Below, piece by piece: positions 6,012 through 8,957 of a DNA stretch of 8,957 nt (position 1 is its first letter; every line of letters begins with the position of its first letter). The DNA is from Acholeplasmataceae bacterium (lineage in GTDB: Bacteria > Bacillota_I > Bacilli_A > Acholeplasmatales > Acholeplasmataceae): the NCBI GenBank assembly GCA_003518475.1, contig DOYO01000158.1, forward strand, positions 1 through 8,957, written 5' to 3'. A model generated the notes under the pieces. The model was not told the DNA's origin and made no database searches. It saw nothing but the letters and a program-made list of their open reading frames with translations. The position numbers were made by a program, and so were the translations under genes.

Positions 6012-6037
6012 AAAAAGGATAGGGTTATCTATCCTTT
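6012..6037 (-). terminator. Hairpin with U-tract at malQ end, probably a leaky terminator
   Basis: On the minus strand, a perfect 9-bp stem AAAGGATAG/CTATCCTTT encloses the loop ATAACC, and two further T extend the U-tract (6016-6012). The malQ stop codon (6025-6027) lies inside the loop, so a ribosome finishing malQ would cover the hairpin. It sits only 17 bases before the GH5 start, so it may give partial termination or mark an RNA processing site. Confidence 0.65.
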
Positions 6038-7503
6038 AAATTTGCTCTTCCGTATAACAGTGTATAAGCCTTGATCTTTTCTAGAAGTGAATCGCTTAAT
6101 TCATTGTTCACCATTCTCCACTTCCAGTTATTGCCGGTCGTTGATGGAATGTTCATTCTCGCTTCCTTGCCGAGATGGAGGTAATCCTGCATCGGGATGA
6201 TCGCGGTATCGGCAACACAAGCGAGTGTCACTTTAATGAGACTGTCAACCTTGCTGCCATGTCCGTGATTGATGTATTCCAAACAGTAATCCAAATCCTG
6301 CTTTGGCAGGTTTTTAAACCAGGTTTCTGTTGTTTCATTATCATGTGTTCCCGTATAGGCGACAACATTCTTTTCATAATGATGCGGAAGATAATCGCTT
6401 TCTTCTCTGGAGTCAAATGCGAACTGCAAAAGCTTCATGCCTGGAAATCCAGTTTCCTTAAGCATGTTTCTGACTTCAGGGGTAATGACGCCCAAATCTT
6501 CGGCAATAATATTGACATCGCCAAGCGTGCGCTTGATGAATGCGAAAAGCTTATAACCAGGACCCTTTTTCCATTGTCCGTTCGCTGCTGTCAAATCTCC
6601 ATACGGAATCGCATAAAAGTTTTGAAAGCCGATGAAATGATCGATTCTAACACGGTCGAATAATTGAATGCTGGATGCTACTCTTTCAATCCACCATTCA
6701 AAATCACAACGTTCTAGCTCGTCCCATTTATATAATGGATTTCCCCAAAGCTGTCCATCAGCTGAAAAGTTATCTGGTGGTACACCTGCAACTTCCCTTG
6801 GCAACGCTTTTTCATCAAGATCGAAAAACTGCGGATTCGCCCAAACATCTGCAGAATCATAAGATACGTAAATCGGCATATCCCCAACAATCTGGATACC
6901 TAAATGATTTGCATATTTCTTTAAATTGAACCATTGCTGATAAGATATGAATTGCATGAACTCTTGAAATAAAATGTCTTCATGAAGCGATTCTCGGTAG
7001 TATGCGAGCGCTTCTGGCTTTCTTAAACGAATGTCGTCATTCCATGATAGCCATGACTGTCCGCCATGATGCACCTTAAGTGCCATGAACAAAGCGAAGT
7101 CGCTCAACCATTTTCTATGATGAAAAACGAATTGCTGAAAAGCATAGTCATTGGTGTTGAAACGATGGAATGCTTTTTTTAAAACAATGAAACGTTCTTC
7201 ATAAAGTTCCTTGTATTCAACATACTGCGGTGAATAAAAGGTAGCAGTGATTTCTTCTTGTTTCAACAAGCCTTGTTCTACCAAAATATCTAAATCAATG
7301 AAGTATGGATTGTTCGCGAATGCTGAAAAAGTCTGGTATGGCGAATCACCATAAGAGGTTGGTCCCAAGGGCAGAATCTGCCAATAGGTTTGCTTGCTTT
7401 TTGATAGAAAATCGACAAAATCATATGCCGCTTTACCGAAGGTTCCTATTCCATAGTTGCTTGGCAAGCTAGACACATGCAGTAATATTCCGCTTCTTCT
7501 CAT
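6025..7503 (-). CDS. malQ: 4-alpha-glucanotransferase (amylomaltase, GH77)
   Basis: Cytoplasmic disproportionating enzyme that transfers alpha-1,4-glucan segments between maltodextrins and releases glucose, the central step of maltose and maltodextrin use. The protein has 492 residues, the normal bacterial length. The N-terminal MRRSGILLHVSSLPS and GPTSYGDSPYQ segments and the loop VAGVPPDNFSADGQLWGNP are GH77 hallmarks. Catalytic residues are all present: nucleophile Asp288 in RIDHF, acid/base Glu335 in IIAEDLG, and transition-state Asp388 in GTHDNE. The start codon overlaps the stop of the upstream alpha-glucosidase gene as ATGA, with AAGGAG (7509-7514) five bases before it. The two genes are therefore on one mRNA and translationally coupled. 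The product can feed the alpha-glucosidase with short chains. Confidence 0.97.
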   Translation of the reverse strand: MRRSGILLHVSSLPSNYGIGTFGKAAYDFVDFLSKSKQTYWQILPLGPTSYGDSPYQTFSAFANNPYFIDLDILVEQGLLKQEEITATFYSPQYVEYKELYEERFIVLKKAFHRFNTNDYAFQQFVFHHRKWLSDFALFMALKVHHGGQSWLSWNDDIRLRKPEALAYYRESLHEDILFQEFMQFISYQQWFNLKKYANHLGIQIVGDMPIYVSYDSADVWANPQFFDLDEKALPREVAGVPPDNFSADGQLWGNPLYKWDELERCDFEWWIERVASSIQLFDRVRIDHFIGFQNFYAIPYGDLTAANGQWKKGPGYKLFAFIKRTLGDVNIIAEDLGVITPEVRNMLKETGFPGMKLLQFAFDSREESDYLPHHYEKNVVAYTGTHDNETTETWFKNLPKQDLDYCLEYINHGHGSKVDSLIKVTLACVADTAIIPMQDYLHLGKEARMNIPSTTGNNWKWRMVNNELSDSLLEKIKAYTLLYGRANLKDR

Positions 7504-8957
7504 AATTTCTCCTTAATTTCGAATACGATGGATTCAAAAGGTTTCAGTGTTATTTTTTGGTTTTTGATGTTTTGATTTTTATAATTGGATATGAGAACAG
7601 ACTTAATCTCATAAGCTGAAAGATCATAGATTACCTTTTTGGTCGAAAATGAGTTGATCACGAGAAGCGCTTGATCTTGGTTGGTTCTGATATAGGTATA
7701 AAGCTTATCGTCTTCAGGATCCAGCATCATATAATCACCAAACGTGATGATATCATGAAATTCGCTTTTTTGTCTCAAATAAATCAATTTCTGGTAATGA
7801 TGAAACAATGAATTTTGATTCTTCAAGTTCCGTTCGACATTGATTCTCTTATAGTTGGGATTGACCGGCATAAAAGGATCGACAACCGAGAATCCCGCAT
7901 AGGGTTCAGATGTCCATTGCATGGGTGTTCTTGGGTTATCCCTTGATTTAAGCGAGGCATTCTTCAATGCCTTGACTGGATCATCAGGCTCTTGCTCAAG
8001 ATGATAATGATAGCTGTTTTTACTGGAAACATCATTAAAATCAGCAACATCTTCAAAAGGATAGTTGGTCATTCCTATTTCTTCACCTTGATAGATGAAG
8101 GGTGTTCCGCGCATCATGTGAAGCGCTGTTGCGAGCATTTTTCCGGACTCGAGCGGATATTTATAGTTGCCGTAATGGCTGATCAGTCTGGGTTGGTCGT
8201 GATTAAGCCAGTTCAAAGGAATCCATCCCTTATCCTTAAAAGCGTATTGCCATTTGGAAAATGCTTGCTTTAGGCAAATCACATTCACTTTTAGTTTCTT
8301 AGGGTTGATGATGTCGGATAGATTATTGCACCAATTGTGATCAAAGTTGAAGACCATCGATAATTCATTGGAATCAAAGGATGCATATTTCAATCCGGAC
8401 TCAATCGAAGCTTCTCCTCCCACTTCCCCAATCGTGAGGCAGTCATGTTTAGAGAATACTTCATTGTTCAGCTTCTTCAAGTAATCATGAACCTTCGGGA
8501 GATTAGAAAATTTATGCCAGTCAAGTGGATACTTTTCGTCTTGGTAAACCAAGGCGTCTGTATATTCACTGCGGTCCAAATGCGATACTGCATCTATTCT
8601 AAAACCATCGATGCCATAATCAAGCCATTTTTTTGCCACATCGATCATTTCCTGTTGAACAGCCTCATTTCTCCAGTTCAGATCAGGCATTTTATTTGAG
8701 AATATCTTCATGTAATAGCTATCTGTAGTTTCATCATAATTCCAGCAGCTTCCACCAAAGAAGGAACCCCAGTTGGTTGGTTCTATTTTGATACCGTCAA
8801 CTGTTCTCCCTTCATGCCAGATATAGTAATCCCGATAAGGATTATCCTTTGATTTTTTTGATTCAATGAACCAGGGGTGTTCATCCGATGTATGATTGAG
8901 CACATAATCTAAAACAACACGGATTCCAAGCTGATGCGCCTTATCAATCAACAAGCG
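7500..8957 (-). CDS. GH13 alpha-glucosidase, 5' end beyond window
   Basis: Retaining alpha-glucosidase of the oligo-1,6-glucosidase/maltase group. It hydrolyses terminal glucose from maltose, isomaltose-type sugars or short maltodextrins in the cytoplasm. The visible 485 residues lack roughly the first 80 of a protein usually near 555 residues. Conserved regions in order (fragment numbering): region I DYVLNH (17-22), MPDLNW (90-95), region II GFRIDAV with nucleophile Asp122, region III TIGEVGG with acid/base Glu178, and region IV NHDQPR with Asp254. A C-terminal beta domain ends near the stop. Alanine, not valine, follows the nucleophile; in this group that residue is reported to go with alpha-1,4 over alpha-1,6 preference, so a maltase-like activity is inferred. 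A trehalose-6-phosphate hydrolase is less likely. The true start codon and promoter are outside the window; the TTG at 8952-8954 is internal. It is the most upstream visible gene of the malQ-GH5 operon. Confidence 0.93.
   Translation of the reverse strand, partial: RLLIDKAHQLGIRVVLDYVLNHTSDEHPWFIESKKSKDNPYRDYYIWHEGRTVDGIKIEPTNWGSFFGGSCWNYDETTDSYYMKIFSNKMPDLNWRNEAVQQEMIDVAKKWLDYGIDGFRIDAVSHLDRSEYTDALVYQDEKYPLDWHKFSNLPKVHDYLKKLNNEVFSKHDCLTIGEVGGEASIESGLKYASFDSNELSMVFNFDHNWCNNLSDIINPKKLKVNVICLKQAFSKWQYAFKDKGWIPLNWLNHDQPRLISHYGNYKYPLESGKMLATALHMMRGTPFIYQGEEIGMTNYPFEDVADFNDVSSKNSYHYHLEQEPDDPVKALKNASLKSRDNPRTPMQWTSEPYAGFSVVDPFMPVNPNYKRINVERNLKNQNSLFHHYQKLIYLRQKSEFHDIITFGDYMMLDPEDDKLYTYIRTNQDQALLVINSFSTKKVIYDLSAYEIKSVLISNYKNQNIKNQKITLKPFESIVFEIKEKL
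7509..7514 (-). promoter_or_regulatory. malQ ribosome binding site
   Basis: AAGGAG on the minus strand, inside the end of the alpha-glucosidase gene and five bases before the malQ ATG. It lets malQ be translated independently as well as by coupling. Confidence 0.75.

Noticed and set aside
5996..6013. TTG at 6013 as the GH5 start
   Set aside because: It falls in the U-tract of the hairpin at the end of malQ and has no RBS; the ATG at 5995 begins just ahead of the conserved KGVNLGGW segment.
6175..6663. 162-codon plus-strand open frame
   Set aside because: It is antisense to the catalytic core of malQ (Asp288, Glu335, Asp388) and has no supporting signals.

Overview
The window looks like chromosomal DNA of a low-GC Gram-positive bacterium (Bacillota). 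Supporting signs are purine-rich Shine-Dalgarno sites, near-consensus sigma-A-type promoters, U-tailed intrinsic terminators and a lipobox-type lipoprotein. TGA is used as a stop (end of the ABC ATPase and of the alpha-glucosidase), so the code is standard and not the Mycoplasma one. The finer placement is uncertain; an Erysipelotrichia/Acholeplasma-side lineage is only a guess from the flavour of the proteins. No mobile elements, CRISPR arrays, tRNA or rRNA were seen.

Region 1 (1-2390, minus strand) is housekeeping. leuS runs off the left edge, and upstream of it is acpP (acyl carrier protein). Each has its own promoter, and an intrinsic terminator separates them. A 15-bp perfect palindrome covers the acpP -35 box.

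Region 2 (2391-2685) is a 295-bp divergent intergenic region. It holds the acpP promoter, a full match to the CcpA/LacI-family cre consensus (2501-2515), a promoter reading right, and a roughly 80-nt leader. The leader contains a 10-bp direct repeat and ends in a terminator-like hairpin just before the ribosome binding site of the next gene. This leader, a candidate attenuator or riboswitch that I cannot assign to a known class, is the most interesting non-coding element here.

Region 3 (2686-4920, plus strand) is a compact three-gene operon for a polar amino-acid ABC importer: a lipoprotein binding protein, a HisM-type permease and a GlnQ-type ATPase. It ends in a strong terminator.

Region 4 (4988-8957, minus strand) is a carbohydrate operon. 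It is transcribed as GH13 alpha-glucosidase (5' end outside the window), then malQ (4-alpha-glucanotransferase, ATGA overlap), then a GH5 enzyme resembling fungal exo-beta-1,3-glucanases. None of the complete proteins has a signal peptide, so the set should act on oligosaccharides inside the cell. MalQ and the alpha-glucosidase form a classic maltodextrin pathway; the beta-glucanase-like partner is unexpected. A hairpin that encloses the malQ stop codon lies just ahead of the GH5 gene and may lower its expression. Regions 3 and 4 converge on two back-to-back terminators.
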